This document shows positions 17,173-25,936 of a DNA stretch of 36,222 bases, one piece after another (the stretch's first letter is position 1; the number at the start of each line of letters is the position of its first letter). The DNA lies in NCBI GenBank assembly GCA_025928375.1, contig JAICJP010000005.1, positions 1-36,222 on the forward strand, given 5' to 3'. The position numbers and the translations under genes are program-made. The notes below the pieces were generated by a model. The model did no database searches. It was given only the letters and a program-made list of their open reading frames with translations, and had not been told where the DNA came from. Source of the DNA: Candidatus Sulfotelmatobacter sp. Lineage in GTDB: Bacteria; Acidobacteriota; Terriglobia; Terriglobales; Acidobacteriaceae.

Positions 17173-20037
17173 ATGTCAATCTCACGCAAATCTGGTCAGA
17201 TATTGTCTTGGCTCGTCGTTTTTCTGGCTATATCCGCCGGTTACCTCTACGCGCTTCCCCAGCCCAACATCTTCTATGCCCTGATCGTTGCTCTGCACGC
17301 GGCTGCAGGCGTGCTGGCAACGATCCTGATAATTCCGGCGCTGTTTCGATTATTCCGCAACGGGAGCGTAGCGGCCAAGGCAGGCTGGTTGCTGATCGCG
17401 GCTGGAGCGTTGCTGGGCATCGTGCTCATCAAGACAGGAACGCCTCGGAGCGAGTGGAACAAGCTGTACTTCCATATCATTCTTTCACTCGGGGGAATTG
17501 GACTACTGGCGGCGGACTGGTGGGGCAGACGCCGCCGCTGGGAATCCGGTGCAGGATCGAAAATTGTTGCCGGAGCCGTCCGGATGGTGCTGTGCCTGGC
17601 AGTTCTTGCCATCATCGGCTACGGCGCGCATTACGTCCGCCAGAGCTGGGAATCGCGCAACCGGATACAGAATCCCGCGATGCCGCCCGGGACCATGAAT
17701 GGCGAGGGTGACGGTCCGCAAGGCGATTTCTTTCCCAGTTCGGCGCAGGTTTACGGCAAACAAAAAATTCCCAGCAAGTTCTTCATGGAGTCCGATTCCT
17801 GCAAGCGCTGCCACGAGGACATTTACAACCAGTGGTACAGTTCGGCCCATCATTTCTCTTCGTTCAACAACCAGTGGTATCGCAAGTCGATCGAATACAT
17901 GCAGGACACCATTGGCACCAAGCCTTCCAAATGGTGCGGGGGATGTCACGATCCCGCGGTGCTGTATGCCGGATTAATGGATACCCCCATCAAGCAGATC
18001 GTGCATCGACCGGAATCGCAGGCCGGGCTCGGTTGCATGATGTGTCATTCTATCGCGCATGTGAAAAGCACCATGGGGCAAGGCGATTTTTATCTGGAAT
18101 ATCCCAAGCTGCATGAGTTGGCGGCGACCAAGAATCCGGTTATGCGGAGCTTGCACGATTTCCTGATCAACCTCAATCCCGAGCCGCACCGGCGCGTTTT
18201 CTTGAAGCCGTTCATGCGCGATCAAACCCCGGAGTTCTGCTCCTCCTGCCACAAGGTACACCTGGATGTTCCGGTGAACGACTACCGCTGGCTGCGCGGG
18301 TTTAATGAGTATGACAATTGGCAGGCCAGCGGAGTTTCTGGGCAAGGCGCGCGCTCGTTCTACTATCCCCCGAAGCCGGCCCAGTGCGCCGACTGCCACA
18401 TGCCGCTGGAATCCTCGAAGGACATGGGGAACGTCAATGGATTCGTGCACTCTCATCGCTTCCCGGCCGCCAATACCGCTGTGCCTACCGCGAACCAGGA
18501 TGCGGCGCAACTCAAGCTGACCGAAGATTTCCTGAAGAACGGGCAGATGAGCGTGGATATTTTTGCGTTGTCGCCCGCGCAAGCTCCACTGAAACCCGGA
18601 GCGGTTTCGCAATCCGACATGTCCACGACCTTCGCGGTGGGCGAGGAAGCCGAGAGCAAAGTGACAGGGGAGAGCGCAGGTGAAGTCGCGCCCATCACTG
18701 CTCCGCTGAATCGCGTGCAGCCGTCGTTGCGCCGGGGCGACACGGTTCGAGTGGATGTGGTGGTGCGCACCAAAAAAGTCGGACACTTTTTCCCCGGCGG
18801 CACAGTGGATGCCTACGATACGTGGCTCGAGTTAAAGGGCACCGACGACAAGGGACAGACCATCTTCTGGAGCGGAATGGTCGAGAATAACGGTAATGGC
18901 CCGGTAGAAAAGGGAGCGCATTTCTACCGCTCGCTGCAGATCGACGCGCACGGCAATCCCATTAACAAGCGGAACGCATGGGCCACTCGCGCCACGGTGT
19001 ACGTTCGCCTGATCCCCCCGGGCGCCGCTGACACCGTGCATTATCGCGTGCACATCCCGGAGAATGCCGGGAACAAGATCACGTTCCATGCACGGCTGTG
19101 CTATCGCAAGTTCACCTGGTATGGAACGCATGAAGCCTTCGCTGGCGTGCCTGATCCCAGCAAACCGAACGCCGTTGCTCCCGATTACGACGATCGTCCG
19201 ACCCTCTTCACGGCGTCCCTGAGCGGAGTTTCGGCTAAAGATGAGAAGATTCCCGAACTGCCCATTGTTGCCCTCGCGGAAGACGAAGTCACGCTCCCTG
19301 TCGTGGCTCATGCTGCGCCCGCGGCCCAACCCAAGACGATGGTGAAGAAAGAAGAGTGGCAACGCTGGAATGACTATGGCATCGGCCTGTTCCTGCAGGG
19401 AGACTTGAAGGGCGCGGCTGCGGCTTTTCAGAAAATCACGGAGGCGGACCCGAGCAATCCCGATGGCTGGGTGAACATTGGTCGCTGTGCTGTGCAGGAA
19501 GGAGACATGGCGCGGGCGCGAACCGTTCTGGAGAAGGCGCTGCAACTCTCTCCCAAACTTGCTCGCGCGAATTTCTTCTATGCCAAGGTGCTCCGCTCTG
19601 ACGGCAACTACGAAGATGCGGCCGCTCGATTGCGCGCGGTGCTCGAGCAATATCCGCGCGATCGCGTAGCGCTGAATGATCTCGGGCGCATTCTGTTCCT
19701 GCAGCGCAAATACGATGAAGCAGTGAAAGTTCTGGAAGGAGTATTGGCCATCGATCCCGAAGACCTGCAGGCGCACTACAACCTGATGCTCTGCTACAAC
19801 GGCATGGGGAAGGAGAAGTTGGCCAAAGAGCACGAGGCCCGTTACTTGCGATTCAAAGCCGACGAGGCATCGCAGGCCATAACCGGCCCCTATCGCCAGC
19901 TTCATCCAGAAGACAACAACGAGAGACAGCAGGTGCATGAGCACGTCTCCGTGCCATTAGCGAACCATGGAGGGACAGCCGCCGCGGCTTTCCGGCCGGG
20001 CGAAGCCCGGTTAGCTTCTGCCGGAGCATCGAAATAG
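17173..20037 (+). CDS. Membrane-anchored pentaheme cytochrome c (c554-like region) with C-terminal TPR domain
   Basis: ORF 17128-20037, preferred ATG 17173; N-terminal TM segments; five CXXCH motifs (CKRCH, CGGCH, CMMCH, CSSCH, CADCH); C-terminal TPRs 'DYGIGLFLQGDLKGAAAAFQKITEADPSNPDGWVNIGRCAVQEGDMARARTVLEKALQLSP...'. Confidence 0.88.
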   Translation: MSISRKSGQILSWLVVFLAISAGYLYALPQPNIFYALIVALHAAAGVLATILIIPALFRLFRNGSVAAKAGWLLIAAGALLGIVLIKTGTPRSEWNKLYFHIILSLGGIGLLAADWWGRRRRWESGAGSKIVAGAVRMVLCLAVLAIIGYGAHYVRQSWESRNRIQNPAMPPGTMNGEGDGPQGDFFPSSAQVYGKQKIPSKFFMESDSCKRCHEDIYNQWYSSAHHFSSFNNQWYRKSIEYMQDTIGTKPSKWCGGCHDPAVLYAGLMDTPIKQIVHRPESQAGLGCMMCHSIAHVKSTMGQGDFYLEYPKLHELAATKNPVMRSLHDFLINLNPEPHRRVFLKPFMRDQTPEFCSSCHKVHLDVPVNDYRWLRGFNEYDNWQASGVSGQGARSFYYPPKPAQCADCHMPLESSKDMGNVNGFVHSHRFPAANTAVPTANQDAAQLKLTEDFLKNGQMSVDIFALSPAQAPLKPGAVSQSDMSTTFAVGEEAESKVTGESAGEVAPITAPLNRVQPSLRRGDTVRVDVVVRTKKVGHFFPGGTVDAYDTWLELKGTDDKGQTIFWSGMVENNGNGPVEKGAHFYRSLQIDAHGNPINKRNAWATRATVYVRLIPPGAADTVHYRVHIPENAGNKITFHARLCYRKFTWYGTHEAFAGVPDPSKPNAVAPDYDDRPTLFTASLSGVSAKDEKIPELPIVALAEDEVTLPVVAHAAPAAQPKTMVKKEEWQRWNDYGIGLFLQGDLKGAAAAFQKITEADPSNPDGWVNIGRCAVQEGDMARARTVLEKALQLSPKLARANFFYAKVLRSDGNYEDAAARLRAVLEQYPRDRVALNDLGRILFLQRKYDEAVKVLEGVLAIDPEDLQAHYNLMLCYNGMGKEKLAKEHEARYLRFKADEASQAITGPYRQLHPEDNNERQQVHEHVSVPLANHGGTAAAAFRPGEARLASAGASK

Positions 20038-21804
20038 ATGGGGAACTCCTTTGCCACAGAGACACGGAGCCACAGAGAATTCGTGTTTACTAAATTCCTT
20101 CAGGTCTCTGTCCCCCTGTGCTTCATCATCGTCTGCCTGACTGAAAATGCTCAGGCCCAAATTCACTTCCAGGACATCACCGCGAAAGCCGGCATTCACT
20201 TCACACATAACAACGGCGCTTTCGGAAAGAAGTGGCTCCCCGAAACCATGGGGCCGGGCTGCGCGTTCATCGACTACGACAATGACGGCTATCCTGACAT
20301 TTTGCTGGTGAACGGGACAGACTTCTCCGGACATCCGCATGCCGGCACGACCACGCCCAAGCTCTATCACAACAATCACGACGGGACCTTCACCGACGTG
20401 ACTCGCCGTGCGGGACTAGCGATCCCGCTATTCGGCTTCGGAGTTGCGATCGGTGACTACGACAACGATGGCTTCGACGACATCTTCATTTCTGCGCTCG
20501 GCCAGAGCCATCTGTTTCACAACAACGGAAACGGCACCTTTACGGAGATGACGAAGTCCGCCGGCATGTGGGGTCCGAATGAATTCTCTACCAGCGCTGT
20601 CTGGGTGGATTACGATCGCGACAGCAAACTTGACCTGGTAGTCGCCAATTATGTGCAATGGAGCGAACAAGGCGATCTCTACTGCACGGTCGACGGCGCT
20701 CACAAATCCTATTGCACTCCTGAATCCTACAAAGGCACTTCAGTTCGTTTATGGCGCAGCTTGGGCAACGGCAAGTTCGAGGATGCGACGAAAAAGGCAG
20801 GCTTGGGAGACCCGACATCCAAGAGCCTGGGAATTGCCATTCTGGATTACAACGACGACGGCTGGCCGGACATCGTCATCGCTAACGACACGCAACCCAA
20901 CAAGCTCTATGTAAATAAAAAGAATGGCACGTTCGAAGAACGCGGCGTGGCTGCCGGAATCGGCTTCAGCGAAGATGGCGTTGCCCGCGCCGGAATGGGC
21001 ACCGATGCTGCGGACTACGACCGCAGCGGCCATGCCAGCCTGATGATCAGCAACTTCGCCAACCAGATGGTGTCGCTTTACCACAACGAGGGCAATGGAC
21101 TCTTCGTGGACGAAGCTCCTCAGTCAGAAGTGGGTCGCTCGACCCTGGTCACGCTGGGTTTCGGCTGCTTCTTTTTCGATTATGACAATGATGGCTGGCC
21201 CGACATTTTTGTGGCTGATGGACATATCGAGGATCAGATCGAGCGCGTGCAGAAGCGTGTCAGCTACGCTGAGCCGCCCCATCTTTTCCGCAATCTGGGT
21301 GCAGGAAAGTTTACGGAAGTTACAGCGCAGATGGGAAAATCGTTTGCCGCGGCGAAAGTGGCGCGGTCGGCGGCGTACGGCGACATCGATAACGATGGTT
21401 TCCCCGATATCCTGCTCACGACCAACTCGGGTCCTGCATATCTGTTCCACAACGAAGGCGGGCGCAATCACAGCCTGCGCATGAAGCTGATTGGCACAAA
21501 ATCCAACCGCGACGGGATCGGCGCTGTAGTGCGCGTGATCTCCGGGGGCGATAAGCAGTGGAAAATGCTGCGCTCCGGATCGAGTTATCTGTCCCAGAGC
21601 GAATTGACCCTGACGTTCGGACTGGCTGCCCAGACAAAAGCTGACGCGGTAGAAATTCAATGGCCCAGCGGCCAGGTTGACAAGCTCTCCAACGTAAATG
21701 CGGGACAAACCGTAACAGTAGAGGAAGGGAAGGGAATCGTCGGCAATCGACCCTATTCGACGCCGCGTGTTGCCGCAAAGCAGCAAGTAGCGCGAAATCA
21801 TTAG
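20038..21804 (+). CDS. Secreted FG-GAP/VCBS-repeat protein with ASPIC/UnbV domain (CRTAC1-like)
   Basis: Seven DxDxDG-type repeats (DYDNDGYPD, DYDNDGFDD, DYDRDSKLD, DYNDDGWPD, DYDRSGHAS, DYDNDGWPD, DIDNDGFPD) and C-terminal ASPIC-like 'MKLIGTKSNRDGIGAVVRVISGG...VEIQWPSGQVDKL'; ATG directly abuts upstream stop; alternative GTG start 20083. Confidence 0.9.
   Translation: MGNSFATETRSHREFVFTKFLQVSVPLCFIIVCLTENAQAQIHFQDITAKAGIHFTHNNGAFGKKWLPETMGPGCAFIDYDNDGYPDILLVNGTDFSGHPHAGTTTPKLYHNNHDGTFTDVTRRAGLAIPLFGFGVAIGDYDNDGFDDIFISALGQSHLFHNNGNGTFTEMTKSAGMWGPNEFSTSAVWVDYDRDSKLDLVVANYVQWSEQGDLYCTVDGAHKSYCTPESYKGTSVRLWRSLGNGKFEDATKKAGLGDPTSKSLGIAILDYNDDGWPDIVIANDTQPNKLYVNKKNGTFEERGVAAGIGFSEDGVARAGMGTDAADYDRSGHASLMISNFANQMVSLYHNEGNGLFVDEAPQSEVGRSTLVTLGFGCFFFDYDNDGWPDIFVADGHIEDQIERVQKRVSYAEPPHLFRNLGAGKFTEVTAQMGKSFAAAKVARSAAYGDIDNDGFPDILLTTNSGPAYLFHNEGGRNHSLRMKLIGTKSNRDGIGAVVRVISGGDKQWKMLRSGSSYLSQSELTLTFGLAAQTKADAVEIQWPSGQVDKLSNVNAGQTVTVEEGKGIVGNRPYSTPRVAAKQQVARNH
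20053..20120 (+). repeat. CACAGAG-type imperfect palindromic repeat inside the 5' end of the CRTAC1-like CDS
   Basis: 'gccacagagacacggagccacagaga' ... 'ggtctctgtccccctgtg', imperfectly complementary arms. Confidence 0.65.
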
Positions 21805-21823
21805 CATCTTCCGTCGCTGAATT

Positions 21824-21859
21824 CCCCTGTGTTCCTGCGTGTCCTCTGTGGTTAAATCT
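21824..21859 (-). repeat. Second CACAGAG-type repeat, opposite orientation, between the two CRTAC1-like genes
   Basis: 'cccctgtgttcctgcgtgtcctctgtggttaaatctt' resembles reverse complement of 20053-20078. Confidence 0.65.
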
Positions 21860-21867
21860 TTACCCAG

Positions 21868-24800
21868 ATGAACCTGAAAATCTCCGCCGTCCTGGTTACC
21901 GCCTTACTTGCGGCCTTTGGCCTGCTGTATCCCACGCCTCAAACCAATTCCATCGAAGCCGCTCGCCTGAACAACCTCGGCTGCGCCTACATGAATCAGC
22001 AACTCTTCGAGAAGGGACTGAACGAGTTCCAGAAGGCGCTTCAGGCCGATCCGAAGTTTACGATTGCGCGCCTGAATGAGGGCGTGGCCTATTCGAATTT
22101 GCAGAAGGTAGATGAAGCCAAGGCCGCTCTCGATGACGCTCTGAAGCAGGATCCCAAGAATCCGAACGCCTGGTATAGCCTCGGCCTGCTGGCCAAGAAC
22201 ATGGGAGACGCACAGGCTTCCATCGACGATTTCAAGCACGTCAGCGAAATTGATCCCAACGACGCCGACACCTGGTACTTCCTGGGCAGCGCTTACGTAC
22301 AGGCCAAGCAGTTTCCGCAGGCCATTGACGCGTTTGAGCATGCGCTGAAAATCAATCCGCTGCATGCTTCGGCAGAATTCGGGTTGTCGCGCGCGTATCA
22401 GCAGTCCTCAGACGTCAGCGACGCCCGCGAGCACTTGAAGAAATTCCAGTACATCACGCAGAACAAGATCGGCGCGCCCATGAGTCTTGCCTACGGCGAG
22501 CAAGGGAAGTACTCGCGTGCAGTGGAGTCGCCGCAAGCTGTCCTGAAAGCCCCCCCTCAGATCAAAGTGCGTTTTGTGGATGTGACGAAGGAAGCCGGAT
22601 TAACTTCGGGGTCTGTTGCTGATCCATCGGACACTTTGGGTACAGGGGCTTGCTTCGTGGATTATGACAATGACGGGAAAATGGACATCTTTCTGCCGGA
22701 CAACGGCGTTCAGGGGATGTCGTTGTTCCACAATGTCGGAGGGGGCAAATTCGAAAATGTGACGGCAAAGGCGGGTCTCGATGTCAGTGTTCACGGCATT
22801 GCTTGCACTGCAGGCGATTATGACAACGATGGTTTCAGCGATCTGGCAGTGACGTCAAAAGACGCTGTCACGTTGCTTCACAACGAACATAACGGCACGT
22901 TCAAGAACGTGGCCGTGTCTGCTGGAATTAAGGGCGCGTGCTGTCCCGCGGGCGTAACTTTTGTCGACTATGACCATGATGGAGATCTGGATTTGTACGT
23001 TGCCAACCGTTCCGGTTCCCTCAGCCAGCATGAAACGGGAAATAGCCGGATGTGGCGCAATAACGGGGATGGGACGTTCACCGACGTTACAGAGGAAACA
23101 GGTTTAGGCGGGAATTCCGGCGCGCACAGTGCGATCGCTACAGACTATAACAATGATCGTGCGATCGATCTGTTTGTAACCAGCAGCGCGCCAGAGATTC
23201 TGGAGAATCCACGCGAGGGGAAGTTCAAAGAACGCCGCCTGTGGCCGGATCCGGTGGGAATGAGCCCCACGGGAGTTTCAATTCTTGATTTTGATCATGA
23301 TGGGTGGATGGATTTCGCATTGACCCATCCCGCCGAGCCGGGCTTAACTCTCTGGCGCAACAACGCTGGGAAATCCTTCGAGCGGGCAGAACTTCCGGAA
23401 ACCAACTGGGTCCGTGCCGGTGGCCTCGCCGCGTTCGACTACGACAACGACGGCTGGGTTGACCTGGTCACTGTCGGCGAGACGAAAGACGGCAAAGGCG
23501 AAATCCGCTTATTCCGCAATCTTGGCCCAGATGGATTCAAAGACGTGAGCGCCGATGTTGGCCTCAATAGTATTCAGCTCAAAGAGCCGCGTGCGATCAT
23601 CACCGGGGACTACGACAATGACGGCGCCACCGACCTGCTCGTCACGCAGAATCATGGTCCCGCCGTTCTCCTGCGCAACGAAGGCGCAACGCAAAATCAC
23701 TGGCTGAAGCTTTCGCTCAAGGGGCTGAACGACAACAAGTCCGCCATCGGCACGAAAGTGGAGGTCTTCTCCGGCGGCAATCGGCAGAAGTTTGAAATCT
23801 ACGGCTCCAACGGCTACCTCGGCCAGAATTCCACCGACATCGTCGTGGGCCTGGGCCAATCGAAGAACGCGGACATTGTTCGCATGCTCTGGCCGAGCGG
23901 CGTGCTGCAGGACGAAGTTGACGAAAATCAGGTTGCCGGTGACAAGCTTCATGAACTTCTTGAAATCGATCGCCGTGGCAGTTCCTGCCCAACGTTGTTC
24001 GCCTGGAACGGCGAGAGGTACGAATTTGTTGCGGATACGCTAGGCGCCGCGGTCGTAGGACACTGGATCGCACCCGGACAACGCGACATTCCGCGCCCAG
24101 TTGAATACATTAAGATTCCGACGGGCCTGCTTCGGGAAAAGTCCGATTCCCATGTCTCGCGAAACCAGCGAGTCATGGGGTACCCCATTCGTGACACCGA
24201 CCAAAATGAGGGTGCCCCACTTCTCGCCGATGTTGCGCGAAGTGGGAATGGCGGCGTTCTGAGCTTCCGGTTCATGGAACCGCTGGAAGAAGCCGTCTAC
24301 CTCGACCGGGTGCGCCTGTTAGCAGTGGATCACCTCGGAGACGAAGACGTCTACCCCAACGAATATTTCGCGTCGAACCCGCCCTATCCGCAATTCAAAG
24401 TCGTAGTGAGCCGCAACGCGCAGCCGCCGGTGGGCGCGTGGGACGAGCACGGCCACAATCTGTTGCCCGATCTGCTGGCGCACAAGTTCGTCGGCGATTT
24501 CGAGATGACCCACTTCCAAGGCTTCGCTGAATCGCACTCTCTCGTGCTTGATTTAGGAGAGCCCTACGGTGGCGGCCCGCTCTGGCTCATGATGCACGGT
24601 GAAATCGAGTACTTCACGGCGAACAGCATGTACGCTGCCGCGCAAGCAAAGTTGGAGCCCATGGCACCTTACGTGGAAGCGCTCGGCGCGGATGGAAAGT
24701 GGAAGCGTGTGATAAATGATCTGGGCTTCCCCGCCGGCGGCCCGCGTACCATGACTGCCGATCTCAGCGGCAAACTTCCTCTGGGCACCAAGAAGATTCG

Positions 24801-25389
24801 CATGACCACGAATCTGCAAATCTACTGGGACAATATCTTGATCAATCGCACGGCGCAGGGGACCCGCGCGCCGAATCACCCACGCTTGCACACGATTCCC
24901 CTGGTGCACGCCGACCTCGAGTTCCACGGCTATCCCTACAAGGTCGAGGGCCTTCCCGCAGGCAATGTTCGATACGTCTACGAGAAGACCAGCGCGACTG
25001 GGCCATATACGCGACCCATTGGCACGTACACAAGGTACGGCAACGTGCTTCCGCTGCTGACCGCCGTCGATGATAAGTTGGCCGTCTTTGGTTCCGGCGA
25101 CGAAGTCCGGCTCGACTTCGATCCCTCAAATCTGCCGGAGTTGCCCAAGGGCTGGGTGCGCGACTATTTCTTCGCCGCAAACGGCTACGAAAAAGATATG
25201 GACTTCTACGCCGCGCGGGGGAACTACGTTGCGCCGCTGCCGTTCCTGAGCATGGGCGACTATCCTTACTCGCCAAAGCAGCATTTTCCAATGGACGACG
25301 CGCACGTGAACTATCTGCTCGAATACAACACGCGGCACATGTCAGGACACGAGCAGCGGGGATACTGGTTCGATTACGGCTCGAAGTGA
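21868..25389 (+). CDS. Large TPR + FG-GAP/VCBS + ASPIC/UnbV (CRTAC1-like) protein with long C-terminal extension
   Basis: N-terminal signal sequence, about 4-5 TPRs, seven DxDxDG-type motifs, ASPIC-like 'LSLKGLNDNKSAIGTKVEVFSGGNRQKFEIYG...VRMLWPSGVLQDE', then 'CPTLFAWNGERYEFVADTLGAAVVGHWIAPG' C-terminal region. Confidence 0.9.
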   Translation: MNLKISAVLVTALLAAFGLLYPTPQTNSIEAARLNNLGCAYMNQQLFEKGLNEFQKALQADPKFTIARLNEGVAYSNLQKVDEAKAALDDALKQDPKNPNAWYSLGLLAKNMGDAQASIDDFKHVSEIDPNDADTWYFLGSAYVQAKQFPQAIDAFEHALKINPLHASAEFGLSRAYQQSSDVSDAREHLKKFQYITQNKIGAPMSLAYGEQGKYSRAVESPQAVLKAPPQIKVRFVDVTKEAGLTSGSVADPSDTLGTGACFVDYDNDGKMDIFLPDNGVQGMSLFHNVGGGKFENVTAKAGLDVSVHGIACTAGDYDNDGFSDLAVTSKDAVTLLHNEHNGTFKNVAVSAGIKGACCPAGVTFVDYDHDGDLDLYVANRSGSLSQHETGNSRMWRNNGDGTFTDVTEETGLGGNSGAHSAIATDYNNDRAIDLFVTSSAPEILENPREGKFKERRLWPDPVGMSPTGVSILDFDHDGWMDFALTHPAEPGLTLWRNNAGKSFERAELPETNWVRAGGLAAFDYDNDGWVDLVTVGETKDGKGEIRLFRNLGPDGFKDVSADVGLNSIQLKEPRAIITGDYDNDGATDLLVTQNHGPAVLLRNEGATQNHWLKLSLKGLNDNKSAIGTKVEVFSGGNRQKFEIYGSNGYLGQNSTDIVVGLGQSKNADIVRMLWPSGVLQDEVDENQVAGDKLHELLEIDRRGSSCPTLFAWNGERYEFVADTLGAAVVGHWIAPGQRDIPRPVEYIKIPTGLLREKSDSHVSRNQRVMGYPIRDTDQNEGAPLLADVARSGNGGVLSFRFMEPLEEAVYLDRVRLLAVDHLGDEDVYPNEYFASNPPYPQFKVVVSRNAQPPVGAWDEHGHNLLPDLLAHKFVGDFEMTHFQGFAESHSLVLDLGEPYGGGPLWLMMHGEIEYFTANSMYAAAQAKLEPMAPYVEALGADGKWKRVINDLGFPAGGPRTMTADLSGKLPLGTKKIRMTTNLQIYWDNILINRTAQGTRAPNHPRLHTIPLVHADLEFHGYPYKVEGLPAGNVRYVYEKTSATGPYTRPIGTYTRYGNVLPLLTAVDDKLAVFGSGDEVRLDFDPSNLPELPKGWVRDYFFAANGYEKDMDFYAARGNYVAPLPFLSMGDYPYSPKQHFPMDDAHVNYLLEYNTRHMSGHEQRGYWFDYGSK
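24149..24246. repeat. Tandem palindromic element (two hairpins flanking a GGGGTACCCC palindrome) inserted in frame in the CDS
   Basis: CCCATG-t-CTCGC-gaaacca-GCGAG-t-CATGGG (24149-24179); ATGGGGTACCCCAT (24175-24188); CCCACTTC-t-CGC-cgatgtt-GCG-c-GAAGTGGG (24216-24246). Confidence 0.75.
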
Positions 25390-25401
25390 GCTCTGCGTCG
25401 C

Positions 25402-25704
25402 CTAGAATCCCGAGGGCCATTTCCTGGCTCCGTGCAACATTGCAACGACCTCGATTCGGCTTCTGCGCACGCGGTAGACCACGATAAAGGGCAAAGGCCG
25501 CGGCACGAGTTCTCTGGTTCCCGGGACACGACCGCTGCGTCCTAGCTCCGGATGACGGCCCAGTAACTCGATCGTTGAGAAAATGTGGTCGAGCATGGAA
25601 TCTGCGGCGCTCTGGGATTTTTCCTCGGTCCAAAACTCATGGGCCGAACGCAAATGGCGTGCCGCACGCCTGGTCCACGTAATTTTCACTTGCGGCGTCG
25701 CCAC
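25402..25704 (-). CDS. ParE/RelE-family toxin
   Basis: 'ITWTRRAARHLRSAHEFWTEEKSQSAADSMLDHIFSTIELLGRHPELGRSGRVPGTRELVPRPLPFIVVYRVRRSRIEVVAMLHGARKWP'; GTG start; overlaps antitoxin 3' end by 19 nt. Confidence 0.9.
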   Translation of the reverse strand: MATPQVKITWTRRAARHLRSAHEFWTEEKSQSAADSMLDHIFSTIELLGRHPELGRSGRVPGTRELVPRPLPFIVVYRVRRSRIEVVAMLHGARKWPSGF

Positions 25705-25928
25705 TTGGACGCCATTGCTTTGACCTTATCGTGACTGACCAGTGCGCCTGCATCCGCTTCGGCAATTCCAGCCTCGATCTGTTCCAGGTGCCAGCGTTGG
25801 GTATCGAGGTATGCGTCGACAGCTTCACTCAGCAAGTACGTTCGATCCCGGGCCAGCGAGTCGGCGAGTGCATCGAGAGCGGCAACTTTATCTGGAGGCA
25901 GGCGAAAGCTAACTATTTGCTTGTCCAT
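25686..25928 (-). CDS. Ribbon-helix-helix (CopG/ParD-like) antitoxin
   Basis: 'MDKQIVSFRLPPDKVAALDALADSLARDRTYLLSEAVDAYL' N-terminal RHH; located directly upstream of toxin. Confidence 0.88.
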   Translation of the reverse strand: MDKQIVSFRLPPDKVAALDALADSLARDRTYLLSEAVDAYLDTQRWHLEQIEAGIAEADAGALVSHDKVKAMASKWRRRK

Positions 25929-25936
25929 ATGCCTAT

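Noticed and set aside
18832-19944. 370-aa antisense ORF opposite the cytochrome-TPR gene
   Set aside because: Shadow ORF from GC-rich codon bias; no recognisable domain, while the plus-strand gene is well supported
20270-23650. Recurring 'tacgacaatgacggc'-like DNA in both CRTAC1-like genes, suggestive of a repeat array or CRISPR
   Set aside because: Explained by coding of DYDNDG calcium-binding FG-GAP repeats; irregular spacing and no spacer structure
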